Source: Deltaproteobacteria bacterium Ga0077550 (GTDB lineage Bacteria > Myxococcota_A > Polyangia > Nannocystales > Nannocystaceae). Taken from it: a stretch of 61,544 nucleotides of DNA. The position numbers were made by a program, and so were the translations under genes. The DNA is taken from the NCBI GenBank assembly GCA_001464385.1, contig LNFB01000289.1, positions 1 to 61,544 on the forward strand, given 5' to 3'. The notes under the pieces are model-generated. The model was not told the origin of the DNA. It saw nothing but the letters and a program-made list of their open reading frames with translations, and did not search any database. This document shows positions 1-8,194 of the stretch, piece after piece; within the stretch, counting starts at the first letter, position 1; each line of letters begins with the position of its first letter.

Positions 1-1
1 C

Positions 2-940
2 CACGAGCTCGCGACCGACGCTCGATTCCTGCGGACCGTGGGCCGATGCCGGCTCGAGGGGCGCGACCCGAGCGACGACGAGCTCGCCGCCTTGCAGCTG
101 CCGAGCCCCGCGGCGTACACGATCGACGTCGAGCGCCTCGAACCCGAGCAGCTCGCCGCGATCCTGCAGCGCCACGGGATCGCGGTGATCCGCGGCGGCG
201 TGGCCCGCCTCGACTGCGAGCGCATGCTCGCCCGCTTCGAGCACAACCTGCGTCATGCGTACGTCTCCGACGCCTCGGCCGCGAACGTCCCCGCGGCCAG
301 CGACGACGAGATCAACGTGCCGCTGCACTTCTTCGTCGCGCCCGACGCGACGCCGCGGCTCGCCGCCGCCTTCGCGCCGATCCGCGACCAGCCGATCGCG
401 ATGTGGCACTGGGGCCTCGAGGGCGAGCTCGACGCCCACGAGATCCGCGACCTCGTCCTCGGGAACGCCGCGCTGATGCAGGGCCTCGCGCAGGCGCTCG
501 GCGGCCCGCTGACCGTCGATCGCAGCCTCGGCTACGGCCGGGCCAAGCGCGCCGCGCAGCAATGCGTGCTGCCCTTCCACCAGGACGCCCGCACCGGCTA
601 TTGGGAGCACCCGACGATCGCCGTGTGGACCGCGCTCACGCCCTGTGGCGAGCACGCGCCCGGGCTCGAGGTCGTGCCGCTGCGGCTGCGATCATTCTTT
701 CCGGTGTGCCTGTACGGCGGCGCGAACCGGCCCGACTATCAATATTATCCCGCGAGCGCCTGGGACGACTTGATCCCGCCGTGGGCCACCGTGGCGCCGC
801 GCCTCGATCCCGGCGACATGCTCCTCTTCGACACCTACGTCCTGCACCGGACCCAGCGGCTGCCGGGCGAGACCGGCCGCCGCGTCAGCTTCGATCTCCG
901 CGCCACATCGGCCACCCCGTGGGTGGCCCCGAGGTATTGA
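2..940 (+). CDS. Phytanoyl-CoA dioxygenase-like 2-oxoglutarate/Fe(II) oxygenase (5' end outside window)
   Basis: The frame is open to the left window edge, so the start is probably missing; a GTG at 38 is the first internal candidate. The fold signature is that of phytanoyl-CoA dioxygenase-like non-haem iron enzymes. An H-x-D iron motif (LPFHQD; His codon at 578, Asp codon at 584) is followed by a distal His (codon 845, in DTYVLHR) and an Arg in RRVSFDLR that would bind the 2-oxoglutarate carboxylate. The substrate cannot be read from the sequence; members of the family hydroxylate lipids, amino acids and natural products. The stop lies two bases before the next start, so it is almost certainly co-transcribed with the TPR-GSCFA gene. 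Confidence 0.8.
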   Translation, partial: HELATDARFLRTVGRCRLEGRDPSDDELAALQLPSPAAYTIDVERLEPEQLAAILQRHGIAVIRGGVARLDCERMLARFEHNLRHAYVSDASAANVPAASDDEINVPLHFFVAPDATPRLAAAFAPIRDQPIAMWHWGLEGELDAHEIRDLVLGNAALMQGLAQALGGPLTVDRSLGYGRAKRAAQQCVLPFHQDARTGYWEHPTIAVWTALTPCGEHAPGLEVVPLRLRSFFPVCLYGGANRPDYQYYPASAWDDLIPPWATVAPRLDPGDMLLFDTYVLHRTQRLPGETGRRVSFDLRATSATPWVAPRY

Positions 941-942
941 CC

Positions 943-2412
943 ATGCAATCCAGCCAACACGTCGCCCACGAGGTCCGCGCGATGCTCCAGGCCCGCGAAT
1001 TCGACGCCGCGAAGCAGCGGCTCGGCGGGGCCCTCGCGCGTGCCCCCGAGGAAATCCCCCTGCTGCGATTGCTGTCCGAGACCCACGAGCGCATGCGCGA
1101 CCTGCCGGCCGCGTTCGACACCCTGCTCCGGGTCACTGCGCTCATCGACGTCGACGCGTCGACGTGCTTCCGCCTCGGCACGCTGGCGATGCGCATCGAT
1201 CACCAGCAGCTCTCGCAGGCCGTCGAGGCCGAGCGGTGGTTCCGGCGGGCGATCGCCATCGACCCCGACCACGCCGAGGCCCACTTCCACCTCGGGATCG
1301 TGACGTGCGTGCAGGGACGGCACATCGAGAGCGAGCCGCACTTCCGCCGCGCCGCCGACCTGGTGCCGACGATGACCAAGGCCCACCACGAGCTGGCGAA
1401 GGCGCTGTTCCAGGCCGAGCGGTTCGACGAGGCCCGCGAGCGGCTGCACCGCGTGCTCACCCTCGATCCGACCCACGCCGGCGCGCTCGCCGACCTCGAG
1501 GACCTCGGGCGCGTGACCGCAGCCGCGAAGGCCCGGCCGCGCATCGTGCGATACCCCCACCGCATCGAGCTCGTCCGCGACGTCCGCGAGGCCATCCTCG
1601 AGCACGTCGCCCGCGAGCGCTATCCCAAGGCCCTCACGCCCCGGTCGCGGGTGACGACCTTCGGCTCGTGCTTCGCCGGGAACGTCGCGCGGGCGCTCCG
1701 CGAGGCCGGCGTCGATGCCCGGAACACCACGTTCGGCGAGTTCATCAATAGTACGTTCGCGAATCGTCAGTACCTCGATTGGGTCGTCGACCGGGCGGAC
1801 AATGCGGTGACCCGCGCGATCGCGGAGTACCACGCCAATGATCCCAATTTCTCCGGCGACCCCGACGAGCACCGCGCCACGATCGCCGCCAGCGACATCA
1901 TCATCCTCACCGTCGGCGTGGCGCCGTGCTTCTTCGATCGCGCCACCGGCGAGCTCGTGATCCCCAAGCCGTCGTCGTTCAGCACCCGCGCGCTGCTGCA
2001 GCGCTGCGAGTTCCGCACCACGACGGTGGCGCAGAACGTCGACAACCTCGCGCACATCGTCGGGGCCCTGCGGCAGCTCGCGCCGGAGGCGACGATCGTG
2101 ATCACCCTGTCCCCGGTCCCGCTCACCGCGACCTTCGAATACGCGTCGGCGGTCGTCGCCGATTGCGTGTCGAAATCGGTGCTGCGCGTCGCCGTCGACG
2201 AGCTGGTCCGCCGGCGCCTCCCCGAACTCTACTATTGGCCGTCGTTCGAGGTCATCCGCTGGCTCGGCGCCTACACCGGCCCGATGTACGGCGCCGAGGA
2301 TGGCTCGACGATCCACGTGTCGGAATCGATCATCGCCACGCAGGTCGACACCTTCATGGAGGTGTTCAGCGGTGGCCGGGTGACGCGGCACGCCGCGGCC
2401 AGGAGCGCGTGA
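943..2412 (+). CDS. TPR-GSCFA domain protein
   Basis: 489 residues. The first 190 or so hold about three tetratricopeptide repeats, including the canonical pieces AEAHFHLGIV and RRAIAIDPDHAEA. A GSCFA domain follows from about residue 235, opening with TFGSCFAGNVARAL; this SGNH-like family is usually annotated as hydrolase or acyl/sulfo-modifying, and its Ser in GSCF is the presumed nucleophile. No signal peptide is seen, so it is probably cytoplasmic. The ATG at 943 is two bases after the stop of the upstream oxygenase, pointing to one transcript and perhaps to a shared modification pathway. The substrate is unknown. Confidence 0.85.
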   Translation: MQSSQHVAHEVRAMLQAREFDAAKQRLGGALARAPEEIPLLRLLSETHERMRDLPAAFDTLLRVTALIDVDASTCFRLGTLAMRIDHQQLSQAVEAERWFRRAIAIDPDHAEAHFHLGIVTCVQGRHIESEPHFRRAADLVPTMTKAHHELAKALFQAERFDEARERLHRVLTLDPTHAGALADLEDLGRVTAAAKARPRIVRYPHRIELVRDVREAILEHVARERYPKALTPRSRVTTFGSCFAGNVARALREAGVDARNTTFGEFINSTFANRQYLDWVVDRADNAVTRAIAEYHANDPNFSGDPDEHRATIAASDIIILTVGVAPCFFDRATGELVIPKPSSFSTRALLQRCEFRTTTVAQNVDNLAHIVGALRQLAPEATIVITLSPVPLTATFEYASAVVADCVSKSVLRVAVDELVRRRLPELYYWPSFEVIRWLGAYTGPMYGAEDGSTIHVSESIIATQVDTFMEVFSGGRVTRHAAARSA

Positions 2413-2414
2413 TC

Positions 2415-2432
2415 GACGATCGGCGGATCGTC
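2415..2432. terminator. Short hairpin between convergent genes
   Basis: Perfect 7-bp stem (gacgatc / gatcgtc) with a 4-base loop in the 28-bp gap between two converging genes. There is no T-run, so it is a candidate terminator by position only. Confidence 0.4.
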
Positions 2433-2440
2433 CGCGCGGC

Positions 2441-3256
2441 TCACTGCGGCGGATAGCCCTGCGGCGGATACCCCTGCGGTTGCTGCGGATACCCCTGCGG
2501 CGGGTAGCCCTGGGGCTGCTGCGGATACCCCTGCGGCGGATAGCCCGGCTGCGGCGGGTACCCCTGCGGCGGAACTCCCGGCTGCGGCGGATAGCCGGGC
2601 ATCGGCTGCTGCCCCGGCGGCAGGGCGCCCATGCCGGGGTGGGCCCCGATCGCGCCCTGCGGATCCTCGAACAGGGTGATCGCCACGACCTGCCGGAACA
2701 TGCCGAGGATCCGCCGCTCGTCGCGGAACGACACGATGTGCCGGCTGGTGCCGCCCTCGCCGTTCAGCGTCTGCTCGTACAGCACCGGGTCGAGGGTGCG
2801 CGTGAAGAAGCGGTAGTTGCACTCGACGAAGCGGTACGACAGCGCCCGGTTCTGGTTGTCGCGGCGCCGTCGCAGCACGAAGAAGTAGGTCTCGCGGGGG
2901 AAGATGCCCATGAACCGCGTGAGGTGCTTGAACCCGAACGCGACCTCGTAGCCGCCGGCGACCGCGGCGTTCAGCCCCGCCGTCATGCCGCGGACGTCGA
3001 CGGTCTGCGTGAACAGGCGGGTCTGGTACGTGAACATCTTGTACTCGTAGGCGGGCTCGTCCGGCTCCCACTTGAACACGATGTTGAGCGCGAGCGCCTG
3101 GAGGATCAGCGCGACGCGCCGCGGCTCGATCGTGACCTCCTCGCGCTTGAACCGATAGCCGCCCTGGGACGCCTCGTTGATGACCTGGTCGAGCTCGCGG
3201 GGATCCGCCGCGCCGGTGAAGAAGCCGAGCGGATAGCTACGGACGCGGAATCGCAT
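2441..3256 (-). CDS. Hypothetical protein with C-terminal Pro/Gln/Gly/Tyr repeats
   Basis: 271 residues with no family I recognise. The first 200 residues look like a folded alpha/beta domain (start MRFRVRSYPLGFF) without signal peptide. From about residue 210 the chain is a run of PPQGYP/PQQPQGY repeats like the flexible tails of rhodopsin, annexin and SPFH-type proteins, which often mediate self-association or membrane-proximal contacts. The ATG at 3256 is preferred over a GTG at 3274 because the upstream six codons are Arg/Pro-rich spacer. It is divergent from the lipoprotein gene at 3340 with an 83-bp gap. Confidence 0.7.
   Translation of the reverse strand: MRFRVRSYPLGFFTGAADPRELDQVINEASQGGYRFKREEVTIEPRRVALILQALALNIVFKWEPDEPAYEYKMFTYQTRLFTQTVDVRGMTAGLNAAVAGGYEVAFGFKHLTRFMGIFPRETYFFVLRRRRDNQNRALSYRFVECNYRFFTRTLDPVLYEQTLNGEGGTSRHIVSFRDERRILGMFRQVVAITLFEDPQGAIGAHPGMGALPPGQQPMPGYPPQPGVPPQGYPPQPGYPPQGYPQQPQGYPPQGYPQQPQGYPPQGYPPQ
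2450..2605. repeat. In-frame tandem repeat coding PPQGY units
   Basis: Imperfect repeats of 12-18 bases built on ggatacccctgcggc, inside the 3' end of the hypothetical gene. They encode the YPPQG tail and are prone to slippage in multiples of three. Confidence 0.7.
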
Positions 3257-3339
3257 TGGCCGGGACCGTAGCACGGGCGCCGACGGCCGCGCGACGATTC
3301 CGGGCCGCCGTCCGCGTCGCGGTGCCCTACACTGGGACG

Positions 3340-4725
3340 ATGCGCGGCCCCGCGTTCCTGCTCGTGCTCGCGGCGTGTGGCCCCGCCGCGACGGTGCGCG
3401 GGGACACCGACGCGACCACGTCGAGCGCCGGCTCTGCGACCGGCACGAGCTCCGAGGGTTCGTCGAGCGCGGAGTCCAGCGCGGGCGCGGACACCCGCGG
3501 AGCGCCTGACGGGACCTCGAGCTCGGGCAGCGACACCACCGGGGGGACGCCGCCGCTCGAGTTCGCTTCGACGCAGATCACGGATCTCAACCGCCACTAC
3601 CCGGAGATGCACGGCGGGTGGGGCCCGCACCTGCGCGGGCTGATGCGGAGCTCCGACGACGCGGTGTGGTTCGTGCACGACGCCGGCGAGGACGTGCTGC
3701 ACAACCGCGCGATCCACTACGTGCGCCGCGACGCCGAGGCCGACGTCTGGATCCCCGCGGGGATGCAGGCGCTGCCCGACGGGGTCCAGCAGAACGCGGC
3801 GAGCCTCCTCGACGGCGACGTGATCCACACCTGGGCGATCGACGTCATCGGGCACGCCCTCGTCCATTGCACCTTCGACACCCATGCCGCGACTGCCACC
3901 GGCTGCGCGCCGGTCGAGATCGGCGGCCCCTATTCCACGCCCGCCAACAGCAACTACGTCGGGGCCGCGCGCGCGCCCGATCCGGCGCACCTGGTGTGGT
4001 TCACCACGGTCGGCGAGGCCGGGGGCGCGGGGTCGTTCGTGTACACGTACGACTACGGCGGCGGCCACAACGGCCCGGTCGTCACGTCCCTGCCCGGCTA
4101 CAACGATCTCGCCTACGTCTACGCCGCGTTCGTCGGCCCGTCGTCGGCGATGCTGGTCGGGCAGGCCTACGCCGGGGCGTACCCCGACGGCAGCTTCGGT
4201 GCGCTGGCGATCGAGTTCGAGTTCGGCCAGCCCGCGAGCTTCACCGCGCTCTTCGTCGACGGGGCGCCGGTGCGCTCGGGCGCCGACGTGTGGATCGATC
4301 CGCGCAGCGGGACCGCGCACCTGATCGCCGAGACCGACGACAACCGCCTCGCCTACTACGCCAAGCCGGCCGACGCGCCGTGGTCGGCCCACGCCGAGCC
4401 GGCGATGATCCTCGACGACACCTTCCGCGGCCGCTTCGTCGCGCCGAGCAGCGGTGAACTCGCGCTGGTGCGAGGCAGCGCGGGGACCGGGGGCATCGAG
4501 GTGCGCATCGCCGCAGCCGCGACGCTCGCGGAGCCGATCGACTGGGACCTCGCGACGCGCGCGACGATGTCGTTGGTCGGACCCGGCTTCGACGCCCCGT
4601 CCGCGCTCTACGTCGAGGGGACGAGCTACCAGGACCGGGCGGTCGGCGCGCTGCAGTTCGCCGCGTGCGGCCGCTACCAGGTCGCCGACGGCGAGATCTG
4701 GCAGTACCGCGCCGAGGCCCCGTGA
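3340..4725 (+). CDS. Secreted lipoprotein of unknown function
   Basis: 461 residues. A short signal peptide (MRGPAFLLVLAAC) ends in a lipobox with Cys13. It is followed by a Ser/Thr/Gly/Ala/Glu linker of about 50 residues and then a globular region, probably beta-rich, with many Trp/Tyr/Asp and short repeated strands (WFVHDAGEDV, HLVWFTTVGEAG), perhaps a propeller-like surface domain. I do not recognise the family. The ATG at 3340 was chosen because the signal peptide begins there; the open frame extends further upstream without sense. The stop lies 50 bases before the pirin ATG, so the two may be co-transcribed. Confidence 0.75.
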   Translation: MRGPAFLLVLAACGPAATVRGDTDATTSSAGSATGTSSEGSSSAESSAGADTRGAPDGTSSSGSDTTGGTPPLEFASTQITDLNRHYPEMHGGWGPHLRGLMRSSDDAVWFVHDAGEDVLHNRAIHYVRRDAEADVWIPAGMQALPDGVQQNAASLLDGDVIHTWAIDVIGHALVHCTFDTHAATATGCAPVEIGGPYSTPANSNYVGAARAPDPAHLVWFTTVGEAGGAGSFVYTYDYGGGHNGPVVTSLPGYNDLAYVYAAFVGPSSAMLVGQAYAGAYPDGSFGALAIEFEFGQPASFTALFVDGAPVRSGADVWIDPRSGTAHLIAETDDNRLAYYAKPADAPWSAHAEPAMILDDTFRGRFVAPSSGELALVRGSAGTGGIEVRIAAAATLAEPIDWDLATRATMSLVGPGFDAPSALYVEGTSYQDRAVGALQFAACGRYQVADGEIWQYRAEAP

Positions 4726-4775
4726 CGAGGCGGCCGGCCTCGGTCATCCTCGGGATCGACCTGGACGCGCGCACG

Positions 4776-5633
4776 ATGACCGCACCCCGCTGGACCCGCC
4801 GCCGCCTCATCCGCTCGATCCCCGCCGCCGCGACATCCTTCGCGATCGTCGGCTGCGAGGGCAAGGGCACGCCGATCGTGCGCCCCGCGACCAAGGACGG
4901 CCTCGCCGCGATCACGGCCCGCATCGCCGCGCGGGCCACCGAGGACGGCGCGGGCGCCAAGCTCCATCGGCTCTTCCCCGCCCCGGAGCTGCGGCACCTC
5001 GATCCGTTCGTGCTCTTCGACGACTTCGACGTGACCGAGCCCGCCGGCTTCCCCGAGCACCCGCACCGCGGCTTCGAGGCGTTCACGTACATGATCGCGG
5101 GCGCGTTCCACCACCGCGACAACCTGGGCAACGACTCCGAGATCGGGCCCGGCGGCACGCAGCGGTTCAACTCGGGCCGCGGCGCGCGGCACTCCGAGAT
5201 GCCCGGGCCCGGGCCGAGCAACCGCGGCATGCAGCTGTGGGTCAACCTCGTCGCCGACAAGAAGACGATGGCGCCCGAGTACGAGGGCATCGCCGGCGCC
5301 GACATGCCGGTCACCGACCGCGATGGCCTGCGCCTGCGCACCGTGGCGGGCGCGGGCTCGCCGGTCGGGCTGCACACCGAGGTCGACATCGTCGACGTGC
5401 AGTGGCTCGCCGACGCGAGCTTCACGCGGGAGCTCTCGACCGCGCACCACGGGCTCGTCTACGTGCTCGACGGCGCGATCGATCTGCTCGGCGAGACGGT
5501 GTCGGCCCGCCACGCGGTCACGCTCGCGCCGGGGGTCGCGGAGATCCGCGCGGCCGCGGGGACGCGCCTGCTGTGGCTCGGCGGTCGGCCCCACGGCCAG
5601 CCGATCCGCCAGCGCGGTCCGTTCGTCGACTGA
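4776..5633 (+). CDS. Tat-exported pirin family protein
   Basis: 285 residues. The N-terminus holds a twin-arginine motif (WTRRRLIRS) and a lipobox-like IVGC, so it is probably exported folded and possibly lipid-anchored. The rest is a two-cupin pirin. FPEHPHRGFEAFTYM carries the first metal His pair, GRGARHSEMP carries a further His, and RGMQLWVNL is the usual pirin strand. Pirins bind Fe in the N-terminal cupin; some are quercetinases or redox sensors, but most are cytoplasmic or nuclear, so export is noteworthy. An alternative GTG at 4722 overlaps the previous stop and would add 18 residues before the Tat signal. Confidence 0.85.
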   Translation: MTAPRWTRRRLIRSIPAAATSFAIVGCEGKGTPIVRPATKDGLAAITARIAARATEDGAGAKLHRLFPAPELRHLDPFVLFDDFDVTEPAGFPEHPHRGFEAFTYMIAGAFHHRDNLGNDSEIGPGGTQRFNSGRGARHSEMPGPGPSNRGMQLWVNLVADKKTMAPEYEGIAGADMPVTDRDGLRLRTVAGAGSPVGLHTEVDIVDVQWLADASFTRELSTAHHGLVYVLDGAIDLLGETVSARHAVTLAPGVAEIRAAAGTRLLWLGGRPHGQPIRQRGPFVD

Positions 5634-5685
5634 CCCCTGGTCCACCGCGACCCGACCGCGATACCGTTGGGCTGGGAGTCCACGC

Positions 5686-6870
5686 ATGCACCGCCCCGCG
5701 CTCTTCGCCGTGTTGTGTTCGACGCTGCTCGCCTGCGGGGACGACCCCGACGACGCCGACGATGGCGCGGGCAGCAGCGACGGCGCAGCGAGTGCTGAAT
5801 CCGCCAGCGCCAGCGCCAGCGCCAGCGCGAGCGCCAGCGCCGGCTCGGCGGACGACGGCGACGAGCCGCCGTTCCCCGACGACCTGCCACCGGCGGGCAA
5901 CCCCGACGGGAACTGCGAGGTCCCGGCCGACGCCGGCCTCGCCGAGCGCAGCAGCCCGACCACGGTGGTCGGCACCGGCACGCCCGAGAGCTGCACCGGC
6001 GACGCGTTCGTCGCGGCCGTGGCCGCCGGCGGCGTCATCACCTTCGACTGCGGCCCCGACCCGGTGACGATCACCCTCGATCGCACCGCGAAGGTCTTCA
6101 ACGACAAGGGCCCCGACATCACGATCGACGGCGGCGGCCTGGTGACCCTGAGTGGCGGTGGCGACGTTCGCATCCTCTACATGAACACGTGCGACGAGGC
6201 CCAGGTGTGGACCACGCCGACGTGCGACAACCAGGATCACCCGCGCCTCACCGTGCAGAACCTGACCTTCGTCGACGGCGACGCCAGCGGCGAGGATCCC
6301 GACGGCGGTGGGGCGATCTTCGCCCGCGGCGGGCGGCTGCGCGTGGTCAACTCGCGGTTCTTCCGCAACCGCTGCGACGAGGTCGGGCCCGACGTCGGGG
6401 GCGGCGCGATCCGAGCCTTCGATCAGTTCGACGACCTGCCGCTGTACGTGGTCGGCAGCACCTTCGGCGGCGCCGAGGGCCTCGGCAACGCGTGCTCGAA
6501 CGGCGGCGGCATCAACAGCATCGGCGTCTCGTACACCGTGCTCAACTCGACGTTCAGCGACAACGTCGCGACGGGCAACGGCGCCAACCCAGCCCGCGAG
6601 GGGACGCCCGGCGGTGGCAACGGCGGCGCCATCTGCAACGACGGCACCACGATGACGTTGACGCTGTGCGGCGTCGACATCCGCGACAACACCGCCAACG
6701 AGGGGGGCGGCGCGGTGTTCTTCACCAGCAACGACCAGAGCGGCTCGATCGTCGTGCGCGACTCGGTGCTGTCGGGCAACCCGAGCCTCGGCTTCGAGAG
6801 CGAGGGCTTCCCGGGGATGTTCTTCGTCGCCAGCGGGCCACCCGTGGTCGAGGATTCGACGATCGAGTGA
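5686..6870 (+). CDS. Lipoprotein with Ser-Ala repeat linker and predicted right-handed beta-helix
   Basis: 394 residues. Signal peptide MHRPALFAVLCSTLLAC with Cys17 as the likely lipidation site. Next come an Asp-rich stretch, a (Ser-Ala)n linker, and a domain with repeated short strands (LTVQNLTFVDG, LRVVNSRFFRN, YTVLNSTFSDN, IVVRDSVLSGN) typical of parallel beta-helix 'choice-of-anchor' or polymorphic outer-membrane-type proteins. Such domains bind or cleave polysaccharides or act as passive adhesins; no catalytic residues can be assigned. A GGGAG ribosome site at 5674 supports the ATG at 5686. Confidence 0.8.
   Translation: MHRPALFAVLCSTLLACGDDPDDADDGAGSSDGAASAESASASASASASASAGSADDGDEPPFPDDLPPAGNPDGNCEVPADAGLAERSSPTTVVGTGTPESCTGDAFVAAVAAGGVITFDCGPDPVTITLDRTAKVFNDKGPDITIDGGGLVTLSGGGDVRILYMNTCDEAQVWTTPTCDNQDHPRLTVQNLTFVDGDASGEDPDGGGAIFARGGRLRVVNSRFFRNRCDEVGPDVGGGAIRAFDQFDDLPLYVVGSTFGGAEGLGNACSNGGGINSIGVSYTVLNSTFSDNVATGNGANPAREGTPGGGNGGAICNDGTTMTLTLCGVDIRDNTANEGGGAVFFTSNDQSGSIVVRDSVLSGNPSLGFESEGFPGMFFVASGPPVVEDSTIE
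5803..5843. repeat. 6-bp tandem repeat coding Ser-Ala
   Basis: About seven near-perfect copies of gccagc inside the beta-helix lipoprotein gene, coding the linker between lipid anchor and folded domain. Confidence 0.75.
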
Positions 6871-6958
6871 TCCGCCACACGCCCGCAGGCGAGCCCGCCG
6901 GAGCGCGAACGCCCGGCGGCCTTGCCCGGTGGCGCGTCGACCCCGTACAACTCCGGCC

Positions 6959-8029
6959 GTGACCGCGTTCGTCTTCGCGACCTGCCTGCCGCGGTCGATG
7001 CCCAACCTCAAGCGCGAGCTGGCCCGCACGCGGCCCGACCTCCGCCTGGCCTACTCGCGCCCGGGCCTCATCACCATGCGCACCGACGCGGTGCCGGCCG
7101 AGCTCGACGTGCCCGAGCCGCGGGCGATCTTCGCCCGCGCGAGCGGCCGATCCCTCGGGTTCGCGGACTCCACCGATCGCATCGTCGAGCACGCCCTCGC
7201 GCTGGTGACCGAGCGCACCGCCGCCGGCGCCTCGGCGCGGATGCGCGTGCACGTGTTCGCCCGCGATCCCGCCGACCCCGACGAGACGCCCGAGGACCTC
7301 GAGGGCACCGCGGCGCTGCGTGCCGAGCTGATGACGCGCCTCGCCGCGCACGCCTACCCACGCGAGCTGGCGGAGCCGGGCGACCTCGTGCTCGACGTCG
7401 TGCGGCCGCCGCCGGGGCTCACCGATCCGATCTTCGTCGGCTGGCACCTGCACGACGCGTGGCGCGGCGCGGCCCCCGGCGGTGTGCGTCGCGTGCCGGT
7501 CCCCGAGGACGTCCCGTCGCGCGCGTACTCGAAGCTCGAGGAGGCGCTCGGCTGGTCGGGCCTGCCGCTGCACACAGGCGACGTCGTCGTCGAGATCGGG
7601 TCGGCGCCGGGCGGCGCGGCGATGTCGCTGCTGCGGCGCGGCGCGAACGTCATCGGCATCGACCCGGCGCGCATGGATCCCCGCGTGCTCGGGTGGCGCG
7701 GCGCCGAGGGCAGCTTCCGTCACCTCGGCATCCACGCCGAGCGCGTGCGGACCCGCGATCTCCCGGCGCAGGTCGACTGGCTCGTCCTCGACGCCAACGT
7801 CGCGCCGCACCGCGCGATGATCGGGCTCAAGCACCTGATGACGCTGCGCGGCGGCACGATCCGCGGGCTGCTGCTGACGCTCAAGCTCAACGACGCCGGC
7901 GTGATCGAGGACCTGCCCGCGCTGCTCGACGAGCTGCGCGAGATCGCCGGCGTCACGACCCTGCGCGCCACGCAGCTGCCCAGCGCCCACCAAGAGGTGG
8001 TCGTCTGGGCCGACCGCTCCGCGCGGTAG
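6959..8029 (+). CDS. FtsJ/RlmM-type rRNA 2'-O-methyltransferase
   Basis: 356 residues from the GTG at 6959; a GTG at 6929 would add ten Arg/Pro-rich residues. The N-terminal 170 residues resemble the substrate-binding (THUMP-like) part of RlmM, the enzyme methylating C2498 of 23S rRNA. The C-terminal part is a Rossmann methyltransferase with SAM motif VVVEIGSAPGGAAM. The K-D-K-E catalytic set of FtsJ enzymes can be read: Lys in SRAYSKLEEAL, Asp in DWLVLDANV, Lys in LLTLKLND and Glu in AHQEVVVW. This makes a 2'-O-ribose methyltransferase very likely; the exact nucleotide is inferred only from the RlmM-like layout. Confidence 0.85.
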   Translation: MTAFVFATCLPRSMPNLKRELARTRPDLRLAYSRPGLITMRTDAVPAELDVPEPRAIFARASGRSLGFADSTDRIVEHALALVTERTAAGASARMRVHVFARDPADPDETPEDLEGTAALRAELMTRLAAHAYPRELAEPGDLVLDVVRPPPGLTDPIFVGWHLHDAWRGAAPGGVRRVPVPEDVPSRAYSKLEEALGWSGLPLHTGDVVVEIGSAPGGAAMSLLRRGANVIGIDPARMDPRVLGWRGAEGSFRHLGIHAERVRTRDLPAQVDWLVLDANVAPHRAMIGLKHLMTLRGGTIRGLLLTLKLNDAGVIEDLPALLDELREIAGVTTLRATQLPSAHQEVVVWADRSAR

Positions 8030-8194
8030 GCCCCGCGGTGGAAAATCGCCAACCGAGTTGGCCGACGGCGGGGGCGCGGTGCCCGTCGCGGTGAGCAGAC
8101 GACCGGTCCACCCCGCCCGCGGGGGGCTGGATCGTCGCCGAGACCGGCGATGCGGGCTTCCGGCACCTCGATTGCAGCGCTACCCTTCACGCCG

